This document shows positions 40,051-53,598 of a stretch of DNA of 64,000 nt, piece after piece. Origin of the DNA: Pomphorhynchus laevis (lineage: Eukaryota; Acanthocephala; Palaeacanthocephala; Echinorhynchida; Pomphorhynchidae); NCBI GenBank assembly GCA_012934845.2, contig WNNJ02000022.1, positions 62,001-126,000 on the forward strand, in the 5' to 3' direction. Positions within the stretch are counted from its first letter, which is position 1; the number at the start of each line of letters is the position of its first letter. The notes below the pieces were generated by a model, which was given only the letters and a program-made list of their open reading frames with translations, ran no database searches and had not been told where the DNA came from. The position numbers and the translations under genes were made by a program.

Positions 40051-42879
40051 ACAAAATTATAAAATAATTTATAATTATGATGTGATAATATATTAAATAA
40101 CGTATTAATATTTTAAAATATGTACGGAGGTTTAATAAAACACAACTTGCTTCATCATTTGACTACCTGTAAATAAATAGAGATGAGAAATACATAGATC
40201 TGTAATATTACAAAATTATAAAATAATTTATAATTATGATGTGATAATATATAAAATAACGTAATACAATTTTAAAATATTGACGGAGGATCAATAATAC
40301 ACAATTCTCTTCTTCATTTGACTACCTTTTAATAAACAGACTTAAGAAGTACATAAATCTGTAATATTTTAAAATTATATAATAATGTATAATTTTGATG
40401 TGATAATATATTAAATAGCGAATTATTATTTTAAAACAATGATGTAGGATTAATAAAACACAATTTGCTTCTTCATTTGACAACCCGTTAAAAAACGGAA
40501 ATGAGTAATACATAAATCTGTAGAATTATAAAATAATTTATTATTATGATGTGATAATATATTAAAAAGCGTATACCAATTTTAAAATATTGACGAAGGA
40601 TCAAAAAAAACACAATTTGCTTCTTCATTTGATTACCTGTTAATAAAAGGACATGAAAAATACAAAAAACTGTAATATTATAAAAAAAATTTATAATTAT
40701 GATGTTATAAAATATTAAAAAACGTATTACAAAATTAAAATATTGACGCAGGATTAATAAAACAAAATTTGCTTCTTTATTTGACTTCCTGTGAATTAAC
40801 GGACATGAGAAATACATAAACCTGTAATATTATAAAATTATATAGTAATTTTTTATTATGATGTGATAATATATTAAATAACGCATTACAATTTTAAAAT
40901 ATTGACTGATGATAAATAAAACACAATTTGCTTCTTCATTTGACTTCCTGTGAATTAACGGACATGAGAAATACTTAAACCTGTAATATTATAAAATTAT
41001 ATAGTAATTTTTTATTATGATGTGATAATATATTAAATAACGCATTACAATTTTAAAATATTGACGGATGATAAATAAAACACAATTTGCTTCTTTATTT
41101 GACTACCTGTTAATAAACGGACTTTAGAAATACATAAATAGGTAATATTATTAAATAAAAAAATAATTTATAATTATGATGTGATAATATATTAGATTAC
41201 GTATTAATTATTTAAAATATTAACGGAGGATCAATAAAACACAATTTACTTCTTCATTTGACCACCTGTTAATAAACGGACATGAGATATACAAAAATCT
41301 GTAATATTAAATAATAATAAAAATTTTTATAATTATGCTTTGATAATATATTAAATAACGTATTACAACATTAAAATATTGACGCATGATTAATAAAATA
41401 CAATTTGCATATTCATTTGACTGCCTGAAATTTAACGGACATGAGAAATACATAAACCTGTAATATTATAAAATTATGTAATAATTAATAATTATGATGT
41501 GCTAATTCATTAAATAACGTATTAATATTTTAAAATATTGACAAAGGAATAATAAAACACAATTTGCTTCTTCATTTCACTACCTGTTAAAAAACGGAAT
41601 TATGAAATACATAAATTTGTAATATTATAAAATTTCAAAATAATTTTCAATTATGATGTGATAATATATCAAATAACGTATTAATATTTTAAAATATTGA
41701 CGAAAGATTTATAAAACACAATTTGCTTCTTCATTTGACTACCAGTTAATAAACGGACATGAGAAATACATAAATCTGTAATATTAGATAATTATAAAAT
41801 AATTTATAATTATGATGTGATAATATATTAAATAACGTATACCAATTTTAAAATATTGACGGAGGATTAATAAAACACAACTTGCTTCTTCATTTGACTA
41901 CCTGTAAATAAACGGACATGAGAAATACATAAATTTGCAATATTATTAAATTATATAATAAATTTAAATTGTGATGTGATAATATATTAAATGACGTATT
42001 AATATTTAAAAATATTGACGGAGGATCAATAAAACACAATTTGCTTCTTCATTTGACTACCTGAAAATAAACGCAATTAAGAAATACATAAATCTGTAAT
42101 ATTACAAAATTATAAAACAATTTATAATTATGAAGTGATAATATATTAAACAACGTATTAATATTTTAAAATAATGACGGAGGATTGTAAAACAAAATTT
42201 GCTTCTTCATTTGACTTACTGTAAAATAAACGGACATGAGAAATACCAAAATCTGTAATAATAAAAAAGTTTAAAATAATTTATAAATGTGATGTGTTAA
42301 TATATTAAACAACATATTATAATTTTAAAATATTGACGAAGGATCAATTAAACACAATTTGCATCTTCATTTGACTAGCTGTAAATAAACGGACATGAGA
42401 AATCCAAAATCTATAATATTGTAAAATTAGAAAATAATTTATAATTATGATGTGATAATATATTAAAAAACGTTTTACAATTATAAAATATTGACGGAGG
42501 ATTCATAAAACGATACTTGCGTTTTCATTTGACTACCTGTTAATAGACGGACAGGAGAAATACATGAATCTGTAATATTATTAAATTATAAAAAATTTAT
42601 AATTATGATATGATAATATATTAAATTACGTATTAATATTTTAAAATATTGACGGAGGATTAGTAAAACAATATTTGCTTCTTCATTTACTACCTGTTAA
42701 TAAACAGACATGAGAAATACATAAATCTGTAATATTACAAAATTATAAAATAATTTATTATTATGATGTGATAATATATCAAATAACGTAATACAATTTT
42801 AAAATATTGACGGAGGATCAATAAAACACAATTTACTTCTTCATTTGACTACCTGTTAATAAACGGACATGAGAAATAC

Positions 42880-43100
42880 AAATATCTGTAATATTATAAA
42901 ATATTAAAATAATTTATAATTATGATCTGGTGAAATTCTAAAAAACGTATTACAAAATTAAAATATTGACGCAGGATTAATAAAACCCAATTTGCTTCTT
43001 CATTGTACTACCTGTAAATGAACGGACATGAGAAATACATAACCCTGTAATAATATAAAATTATATAATGATTTTTAATTATATGTGATAATATATTAAA
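42880..43100 (+). repeat. Variant dimer G, right-arm copy 3
   Basis: It carries ATGATCTGGTGAAATTCTAA exactly as in copy 1, followed by AAAACCCAATTTG and CATAACCCTG. It lies 5704 bp (about 36 monomers) after copy 2. Confidence 0.85.
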
Positions 43101-43259
43101 TAAGGTATTACAATTTTAAAATATTGACGGAGGATTAATAAAACAATACTTGCTTCTTAATTTGACTACCTGTTAATAAACGGACATGAGAAATACATAA
43201 ATCTGTTATATTATAAAATTATAAAATAATTAATAATTATGATATGATTATAAAATAAA

Positions 43260-44310
43260 TAACGTATTAATATTTTAAAATATTGACGCAGGATTAATAA
43301 AACACAACTTGTTTCTTCATTCGACTACCTGATAATAAACAGACTAGAGAAATTCAAAAACCTGTTATATTATAGAATTATATAATAATTTTTAATTATG
43401 ATTTGATAATATATTAAATAATGCATTACAATTTTAAAATATTGACGGAGGATTATTAACACACAATTTGCTTCTTCATTTAACTACCTGTTAATAAACG
43501 GACTTAAGAAATACATATATCTGTAATATTAAAAAATTATAAAATAATTTATAATTATGGTGTGATAATTTATTACATAACGTATAATTATTTTTAAATA
43601 TTGACGGAGGATTAATAAACCTCAATTTGCTTCTTCATTTGACTACCTGTTAATAAGCCGACATGAGAAATACATAAATCTGATATATTACAAAATTATA
43701 AAATTAGTTATAATTATGATTTGATACTATATTAAATAACGTATTAATATTTTAATATATTGACAGAGGATGAATAAAACACAATTTGCTTCTTTATTTG
43801 ACTTCCCGTTAATAGACAGACATGGGAAATACATAAATCTGTAATATTATAAATTATAAAATAATTTATATATGTGATGTGATAATATATTAAATAACGT
43901 ATTAATATTTTAAAATATTGATGGAGGATTAATAATTCACAATTTGCTTTTCATTTGATTTTTTGTAAATACAAGGACATAAGAAATACATAAATCTGTA
44001 ATATTAAAAAATTATAAAATAATTTATAATTATGATGTGATAATATATTAAATAAAGTATTACAATTTTAAAATATTGACGGAGGATTAATAAAACACAA
44101 TTTACTTCTTCATTTGACTACCTGTCAATAAATGGACATGAGAAAAACATAAATATGTAATATTATAAAATTATAAAATAATTTGTATTTATGATGTTAT
44201 AATATATTAAACACGGTATTAATATATTAAAATATTGACGAAGGAAAAATAATTCACAATTTGCTTCTCCATTATACTACCTGTTAATAAACGGACATGA
44301 CAAATACAAT
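43260..44310 (+). repeat. Seven-monomer block K, copy 2
   Basis: This copy is about 4.27 kb (27 monomers) downstream of copy 1, in register over about 1 kb. It differs locally at one monomer, whose TATATATGTGATGTG and GGGAAATAC segments resemble 31200-31370 instead, a possible gene-conversion patch. Confidence 0.85.
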
Positions 44311-45414
44311 CAATCGGTTATATTATAAAATTATAAAATTATTTATAATTATGATGTGATAATACATTAAACAACTTATTACAATTTTAAAACATTGACG
44401 AGGATCAATAAAACACAATTTGCTTCTTCATTTCACTACCTATTAATAAACGGACATGAGAAATACATAAATCTGTGATATTATAAAATTATAAAATAAT
44501 TTATAGTTATGATGTGACAATATATTAAATAACGTATTAATATTTAAAAATATTGACGGTGGATCAATAAAACACAATTTGCTTCTTCATTTGACTACCT
44601 GTAAATAAACGGACATGAGAAATATATAAATCTGTAATATTATAAAAAGACAACATAATTTATATTTATGATGTGATAAGATATTCAAAAACGTATTACA
44701 ATATTAAAATATTGACGTTGGATTTATAAAACACAATTTCCTTCTTCATTTAACTATCTGTAAATAAACGACATGATAAATACAAAAACCTGTAATATTA
44801 TATAATTTTATAATAATTTTTAATTATAATGTGATAATATATTAAACAACGTATTACAATTTAAAAATATTGACGGAGGATTCAAAACAAAATTTACTTC
44901 TTTATTTGACAACCTGTTAATAAACGGAATTAAGAAATACATAAATCTGTAATATTACAAAATTATAAAACAATTTATAATTATGAAGTGATAATATATT
45001 AAACAACGTATTAATATTTTAAAATAATGACGGAGATTTATAAAACAAAATTTGCTTCTTCATTTGACTACCTGTTAAAAAAAGGACATGAAAAAATATA
45101 TAATTCTGTAATATTATAAAATTATAAAATAATTTATAATTATGATGTGATAATATATTAAACAACATATTATAATTTTAAATATTGACGAAGGATCAAT
45201 TAAACACAATTTGCATCTTCATTTAACTACCTGTAAATAAACGGACGTGAGAAATCCAAAATCTGTAATATTATTAAATTAAAAAAAATTTATAATTATG
45301 ATATGATAACATATTAAATTACGTATTAATATTTTAAAATATTGACGGAGGATTAATAAAACAATATTTGCTTCTTTATTTACTACCTGTTAATAAACAG
45401 TCATGAGAAATACA

Positions 45415-45625
45415 AATATCTGCAATATTATAAAATATTAAAATAATTTATAATTATGATCTGGTAAAATTTTAAAAATATTATTTTACAAAATTAAAAT
45501 ATTGACGCAGGATTAATAAAACCCAATTTGCTTCTTCATTGTTTTACCTGTAAATGAACGGACATGAGAAATACATAACCCTGTAATAATATAAAATTAT
45601 ATAATAATTTTTAATTATATGTGAT
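45415..45625 (+). repeat. Variant dimer G, right-arm copy 4
   Basis: It has ATGATCTGGTAAAATTTTAA, AAAACCCAATTTG and CATAACCCTG. The preceding monomers match those before copy 3 at an offset of about 2853 bp (marker TGAAGTGATA at 42131 and 44984). At the dimer itself the offset is 2534, so two monomers are absent here relative to copy 3. Confidence 0.85.
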
Positions 45626-46719
45626 AATATATTAAATAACGTACTAATATTTTAAAATATTGAAGGAGGATTTAAAAAATCCAGTTTGCTCCTTCATTTG
45701 AATACCTGTTAATAAACAGACATGAGAAATACATAAATCTGTAATACTACAAAATTATTAATTAATTTATAATTGTGATGTAATAATAAATAAAAAAACG
45801 TAATACAATTTTGAAATATTGACGGAGGATCAATAAAACACAATTTGCTTCTTTATTTGACTACATGTTAATAAACATACATGAGAAATACATTAATCTG
45901 AAATATTATAAAATTATGAAATAATTTATAATTTTGATGTGATAATATATAAAAAAACGTAAAACAATATTAAAATATTGACGCAGGATCAATAAAACAC
46001 AATTTGCTTTTTCATTTGACTACCTGTAAATAAACGGACATGAGAAATACATAAACCTGTTTTATTATAAAATTAAATAATAATTTTAAATTATGATGTG
46101 ATAATATATTAAAACACGTATAACAATTTTAAAATATTGACGAATGATTAATAAAACACAATTTGCTTCTTCATTTGACTACCTGTTAAAAAACGAAAGT
46201 TTAAAATACATAAATTTGTAATATTATAAAATTACAAAATAATTTTCAATTATGATGTGATAATATATCAAATAACGTATTATTTTTTTAAAATATTGAC
46301 GGAAGATTTATAAAACAAAATTGGCTTCTTCATTTTACTACCTGTTAATAAACGGAAATGAGAAATACAAATATGTGTAATATGATATAATTATAAAATA
46401 ATTTATAATTTTGATGTGGTAATATATAAAACAATGTATTACAGTTTTAAAATATTGACTGATGATCAATAAAACAATATTTGCTTCTTCATTTAACTAC
46501 CTGTTAATAAACAGACATGAGAAATACATAAATCTGTAATATTATAAAATTATACAATAATTTATAATTATGATGTGATAATATATTAAATACCGTATAC
46601 CAATTTTAAAATACTGACGAAGGATCAACAAAACACAATTTGCTTCTTCATTTGACTACCTGTTGAAAAAAGGACATGAAAAATACATAAATCTGTAATA
46701 TTATAAAATTATAAAATAA

Positions 46720-49300
46720 TTTATAATTGTGATGTGATAATATATTAAACAACGTATTACAATTTTTAAATATTTACGAAGGATCAATAAAACACAATTT
46801 GCTTCTTCATTTGTATACCTGCCAATAAACGGACATTAGAAATACATAAATCTGTATTATTAAAAAATTCTAAAACATTTTATAATTATGATGTGAAATT
46901 TATTAAATAACGTATTACAATTTTAAAATATTGACGGAGGATCAATAAAACACAATTTGATTCTTCATTTGACTACCTGTTAATACACGGACATGAGAAA
47001 GACATAAATCTGTGATATTATAAAATTTTTAAATAATTTATTATTATGATGTGATAATATATTAAATAACGTATTACAAGACAAGAGAAACGTATTGCGT
47101 GGAAGAGAAATACATAAATCTGTAATATTATAAAATTATAAAATAATTTTTAGTTATGATGTGATAATATATTAACCAACGCATTTGACTACCTGTTAAT
47201 AAACGGACATGAGAAATACATAAATCTGTAATATTATAAAATTATTAAATAATTTCTTATTATGATGGGATAATATATTAAACAACGTATTAATATTTTA
47301 AAATATTGACGGAGGATCAATAAAACAAAATTTGCTTCTTCATTTGACTACCTGTTAATAAACGGACAAGAGAAATACATAATTCCATAATATTGTGAAA
47401 TTACAAAATAATTTTTCATTGTGATGTGATAATATATTAATCAACGTATTAATATTTTAAAATATTGTCGGGGATTAATAGAACACAATTTGCTTCTTCA
47501 TTTGACTACCTGTTAATAAACGGACATGAGAAATAAATAAATCTGTATAATTATAAAATTACAAAATAATTTATAATTATGATGTGATAACATATTAAAT
47601 AACGTATTACAAATTTAAAATATTGACGGAGGATCAATAAAACACAATTTGCTTCTACATTTGACTACCTGTTAATAAACGAACATGAGAAATACATAAA
47701 TCTGTTATATTACAAAATCATAAATAAATTTAAAATTGTCATGTAATAATATATTAAAAAACGTATTCTAATTTTAAAATATTGAAGGAGAATTAATAAA
47801 GCACAATTTGCTTCTTCATTTGACTACCAGTTAATAAATAGACATGAGAAATACATAAATCGGTAATATTATAAAATTTGTAAAATAATTTATTATTATG
47901 ATGTGATAATATATTACACAACGTATTACAGTTTTAAAATATTGACGGAGGACTAAAAAAAAATATTTGCTTCTTCATTTGACAACCGGTTAAAAAACGG
48001 AAATGAGTAATACATAAATCTGTAATATTATAAAATTTGAAAAATAATTTATAATTATGATGTGATAATATATAAAAATACGTATACCAATTTTAAAATA
48101 TTGACTGAAGATGAATAAAACACAATTTGCTTCTTCATTTGACTGTCTGTTAATAAACGGACATGAGAAATACAAATATCTGAATTATTATAAAATTTTA
48201 AAACAATATATATAATTATGACGTGATAATATATTAAATAACGTATTACAATTTTAAAATAAACAAAAGCGGGATCAATAAAACACAATTTGCTTCTTCA
48301 TTTGACTACCTGTTTTTAAACGGACATGAGAAATACATAAATCTGTAATATTATAAAAATATTAAATAATTTATAATTATGATGTGATAATATATTAAAC
48401 AACTTATTACAATTTTAAAATATTGACGGAGGATCAATAAAATACAATTTGCTTCTTCATTTGACTACCTGTTAATAAACGGACATGAGAAATACATAAA
48501 TCTGTAATTTTAAATAATTTTAAAATAATTTATAATTATGATGTGATAATATATTAAATAACGTATTACAATTTTTAAATATTGACGAAGGATCACTAAA
48601 ACACAATTTGCTTCTTCATTTGTCTACCTGTTAATAAACGGACATGAGAAATACATAAATCTGTGTTAATCAAAAAAATTATAAAACATTTTATAATTAT
48701 GATGTGATAATATATTAAATAACGTATTACAATTTTAAAATATTGACAGGGGATCAATAAAACACAATTTGCTTCTTCATTTGACTACCTGTTAATAAAC
48801 GGACATGAGAAATACATAAATCTGTAATATTGTTAAATTTAAAAATAATTTATAATTATGATGTGATAATATATTAAATAACGTATTACAAGACAAGAGA
48901 AACGTTCTACGGACAAGAGAAATACAAATATCTGTAATATAATAAAATTATAAAATAATTTTTAATTATGATGTGATAATATATTAACCAACGCATTTGA
49001 CTACCTGTTAATTAACCGACATGAGAAATACATAAATCTATAATATTATATAATTATAAAAAAGTTTATAATTTTGATTGGATAATATATTAAACAACGT
49101 ATTAATATTTGAAAATATTGACGGAGGATCAATAAAACAAAATTTGCTTCTTCATTTGACTACCTGTTAATAAACGGAATAGAGAAATACATAAATCTGT
49201 AATATTATGAAATTAAATAATAATTTTTAATTATGATGTGATAATATATTAAACAACGTATTAATATATTAAAATATTGTCGGAGGATAAATAAAACACA
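46720..49300 (+). repeat. 1.8-kb duplicated block with deletion-derived monomers
   Basis: The same compound rearrangement occurs at about 47070-47190 and 48882-49010. A monomer stops after GTATTACA and is joined to AGACAAGAGAAACG, then to GAGAAATAC of a later position. The next monomer then skips from ATTAACCAACGCA straight to TTTGACTACCTG. The marker AGACAAGAGA lies at 47079 and 48891, 1812 bp apart, which is not a multiple of 159. Flanking monomers (AATTTGC preceded by AACAAA, then ATATTGTCGG) also match. A unit already containing the deletions was therefore duplicated. Confidence 0.88.
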
Positions 49301-50589
49301 ATTTGCTTCTTCATTTGACTACCTGTTAATAAACAGACATGAGAAAATCATAAATCTGTAATATTACAAAATTATAAAATAATTTATAATTATGATGAGA
49401 TAATATATTAAATAAAGTAATACAATTTTAAAATATTGACGGAGGATCAATAAAACACAATTTGCTTCTTTATTTGACTGCCTTTTAAAAAAGGGACATT
49501 AGAAATACATAAATCTGTAATATTATAACATTATAAAATAATTTATAATTTTGACGTGATAATATATTAAAAAAACGTATTAAAATATTAAAATATTGAC
49601 GGAGGATTAATAAAACACAATTTGCTTCTTCATTTGACTACCTGTAAATAAACGAACATTAGAAATACAAATATTTGCAATATTTTAAAATTAAATAATA
49701 ATTTTTAATTATGATGTGATAATATATTAAAACATGTATTACAATTTTAAAATATTGACGGAAGATTAATAAAACACAATTTGCTTCTTTATTAGACTAC
49801 CTGTTAATAAACAGACTTAAGAAATATATAAATCTGTAATATTACAAAATTTTTAAATAATTTATAATTATGATGTGATAATATAGTAGATAACGTAGTA
49901 ATGTTTTAAAATATTGACGGAGGATTTTTAAAACACAATTTGCTACTTCATTTGACTACCTGTTGAAAAACGGACATGAGAAATACACAAAAATCTGTAA
50001 TATTTTAAAATAACAAAATAATTTTTAATTATGATGTAATAATATATTAAATAACGTATTACAATTTTAAAATATTGACGGAGGATCAATAAAACACAAT
50101 TTGCTTCTTCATTTGACTACCTGCTAATAAACTGACATGAGAAATACATTAATCTGTTATTTTATAAAATTATAAATGAATTTATGATTATGAAGTAAAA
50201 ATGTATTAAAAAAGGTATTCCAATTTTAAAAGATTAACGGAGGATTAATAAAACACAATTTGCTTCTTCATTTGACTACCAGTTAATAAACGGACATGAG
50301 AAATACATAAATCTGTAATATTTTAAAATTATAAAATAATTATAATGATGATGTGATAATATATTAAACAAAGTATTACAATTTTAAAATAATGACGGAG
50401 CATTAATAAAACACAATTTGCTTCTTCATTTGACTACCTGTTGATAAACGGACATGAGAAATACATAAATCTGTATTATTAAAAAATTATAAAATAATTT
50501 ATAATTATGATGTGATTATATAAAAAAAAACCGTATTACAAATTTAAAATTTGGACGGAGGATCAATAAAACACAATTTGCTTTTTCAT

Positions 50590-51360
50590 TTGACTACCTG
50601 TTAATAAACAAACATGATAAAGACATAAATCTGTAATATTATAAAATTACAAAATAATTTATAAATTATGATGTGATAATATATTAAATAACGTATTGCA
50701 ATTTTAAAATATTGAGGGAGGGTCAATAAAACACAATTTGCTTCTTCATTTGACTACCTGTTAATAAACAGATATGAGAAATTCACAAATCTGTTATATT
50801 ATAAAATTATAAATTTATTTATAATTGTGATGTAATAATATATAAAACAACTTATTACAGTTTAAAAATATTGACGGAGGTGATTAAAACACAATTTGCT
50901 TCTTCATTTGACTAGCTGTGAATAAACGGACATGAGAAATATATAAATCTTAATATTTTAAAATTATAAAAGAATTTATTATTATGATGTGATAATATAT
51001 TAAATAACGTATACCAATTTTAAAATATTGACGGAGGATCAATAAAACACAATTTGCTTCTTCATTTGACTACCTGTTAATAAACAAACATGATAAAGAC
51101 ATAAATCTGTAATATTTTAAAATTACAAAATAATTTCTAAATTATGATGTGATAATATATTAAACAACGTATTGCAATTTTTAAATATTGACGAAGGGTC
51201 AATAAAACACAATTTGCTTCTTCATTTAACTACCTGTTAATAAACGGACATGAGAAATTCACAAATCTGTTATATTAAAAAATTTTAAATTTATTTATAA
51301 TTGTGATGTAATAATATATAAAACAACGTATTACAATTTTAAAATATTGATGGAGGGTCA
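50590..51360 (+). repeat. Trimer higher-order repeat
   Basis: The series AACAAACATGATAAAGAC, TAAATTATGATGTGATA, CGTATTGCAATTT, GGAGGGTCAATAAA or GAAGGGTCAATAAA, GAAATTCACAAATCTGTTAT and TTATTTATAATTGTGATG occurs twice, 476 bp apart (ATTGCA at 50695 and 51171). A partial third copy is at about 63360-63560 near the window end. Confidence 0.85.
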
Positions 51361-53439
51361 ATAAAACACAATTTTCTTCTTCATTTGACTACCTGTTAAT
51401 AAACGGACATGAGAAATACATAAATCTCTATTATAACAAAATTATAGAATAATTTATAATTATGATGTGATAACATATTAAATTACGTATTACAATTTAA
51501 AAATATGGACGGATGATCAATAAAACACAACTTGCTTCTTCATTTGACTACCTGTTAATAAAAGACATGAGAAATACATAAATCTGTTATTTTATAAAAT
51601 AAGAAAATAATTTATAATCATTATATAATAATATATTAAACAACTTATTACAATTTTAAAATATTGAAGGAGGATCAATAAAACACAATTTGCTTCTTCA
51701 TTTGACTACCTGTTAATAAACGGACCTGAGAAATACAGATTTCTGTAATATTATAAAATTATAAAATAATTTATAATTATGTTGTGATAATATATTAAAA
51801 AACGTATTACAATATTAAAATAGTGACGGGGGATAAATAAAACACAGCTTGCGTCTTCATTTGACTATTTGTTAATTAACGGACATGAGAAATACATAAA
51901 TTTGTAATATTGTAAAATTATAAAATAATTTATTATTATGATGTGATAATATATTAAACAACGTATTACAGTTTTAAAAAATTGATGGAGGTGATTAAAA
52001 CAAAATTTGCTTCTTCATTTGACTACCTGTAAATAAACGGACATGAGAAATACATAAATCTGTAATGTTATAAAATTATAAAATAATTTATAATTATGAT
52101 GTGAATATATATTAAATAACGAATTTATATTTAAAAATATTGACGGAGGCTTTATAATATACAATTTGCTTCTTAAATTGACTACCTTTAAATAAACGGA
52201 CAAGATAAATATATAAATCTGTAATATTTTAAATTTTTAAAATAATTTTTAATTGTGATGTGATAATATATTAAACAACGTATTACAATTTTAAAATATT
52301 GACGGAGGATCAATTAAACACAATTTGCTTCTTCATTTGACTACCTGTTAATAAGCGGACATGAGAAATACATACATCTGTAATATTATTAAATTACAAA
52401 ATAATTTATAATTATGATGTGATAATATCTTAAATAACGTATTCGTATTTTAAAATATTGACGGTAGATTAATAAAACACAATTTGCTTCTTCATTTGAC
52501 TACCAGTTAATTAAAGGACATGAGAAAAACATAAATCTGTAAAATTATAAAATTACAAAATAATTTATAATTATAATGTGATAATATATTAAACAACGTA
52601 TTAATATTTTTAAATATTGACGGAGGATCAACAAAACACAATTTGCTTCTTAATTTGACTACCTGTTAATAAACGGACAAGAGAAATACATAAATCTGTA
52701 ATATTAAGAAATTACAAAATAATTTTTAATAATGATGTGATAATAAATTAAACGACGTATTACAGTTTTAAAATATTGACGGAGAATTAATAAAACAATA
52801 TTTGCTTCTTCATTTGACTACCTGTTAATAAACGGACATGAGAAATACATAAATCTGTAATATTATAAAATTAAAAAATAATTTATAATTATGATGTGAT
52901 AATATATTAATAACGTATTAATATTTTAAAATTTTTACGGAGGATTAATAAAACACAATTTGCTTCTTCATTTGACTACCTGTTAATAAACAGACATGAG
53001 AAATACATAAATCTGTAATATTATAAAATTATAAAATAATTTATAATTATGATGTGATAATATATTAAATAAAGTAATTACAATTTTAAAATATTGACGG
53101 AGGATTAATAAAACACAATTTGCTTCTTCATTTGACTACCTGTTAATAAACGGACATGAGAAATACATAAATCTGTAATATTATAAAATTATAAAATAAT
53201 TTATAATTATGATGTGATAATATATTAAATAACGTATTACAATTTTAAAATATTGACGGAGGATCAATAAAACACAATTTGCTTCTTCATTTGACTACCT
53301 GTTAATAAACGGACATGAGAAATACATAAATCTGTAATATTATAAAATTATAAAATAATTTATAATTATGATGTGATAATATATTAAATAACGTATTACA
53401 ATTTTAAAATATTGACGGAGGATTAATAAAACACAATTT

Positions 53440-53598
53440 GCTTCTTCATTTGACTACCTGTTAATAAACGGACATGAGAAATACATAAATCTGTAATATT
53501 ATAAAATTATAAAATAATTTATAATTATGATGTGATAATATATTAAATAACGTATTACAATTTTAAAATATTGACGGAGGATTAATAAAACACAATTT
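53440..53598 (+). repeat. Reference satellite monomer (159 bp)
   Basis: This is a representative copy from the homogeneous block, starting at GCTTCTTC. It has 32 G/C out of 159. It carries three CpG dinucleotides (in AACGGAC, AACGTAT and GACGGAG) against about 1.6 expected from its 15 C and 17 G, so CpG is not depleted. Two dyads are visible: a perfect 9-bp inverted repeat with a 4-nt loop (53505-53513 AATTATAAA, 53518-53526 TTTATAATT) and a perfect 10-bp palindrome ATTTTAAAAT (53560-53569). The length is close to one nucleosome. No CENP-B-box-like motif is present. Confidence 0.95.
53505..53526. other. 9-bp dyad (possible hairpin) in the monomer
   Basis: AATTATAAA and TTTATAATT are exact reverse complements separated by ATAA. 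The dyad is present in every consensus monomer, so it recurs every 159 bp through the homogeneous block. In diverged copies one arm is often altered (for example AAATTACAAA). Dyad symmetry is known in centromeric satellites of several eukaryotes that lack a CENP-B box. A role here is inference, and in DNA this AT-rich some symmetry is expected by chance. Confidence 0.7.

Noticed and set aside
37222-42926. A regular 36-monomer super-period, suggested by 5704-bp and 5719-bp spacings in the two arms
   Set aside because: Other block spacings (13, 23, 27, 31 and 62 monomers) do not fit one period, so the agreement is probably coincidence.
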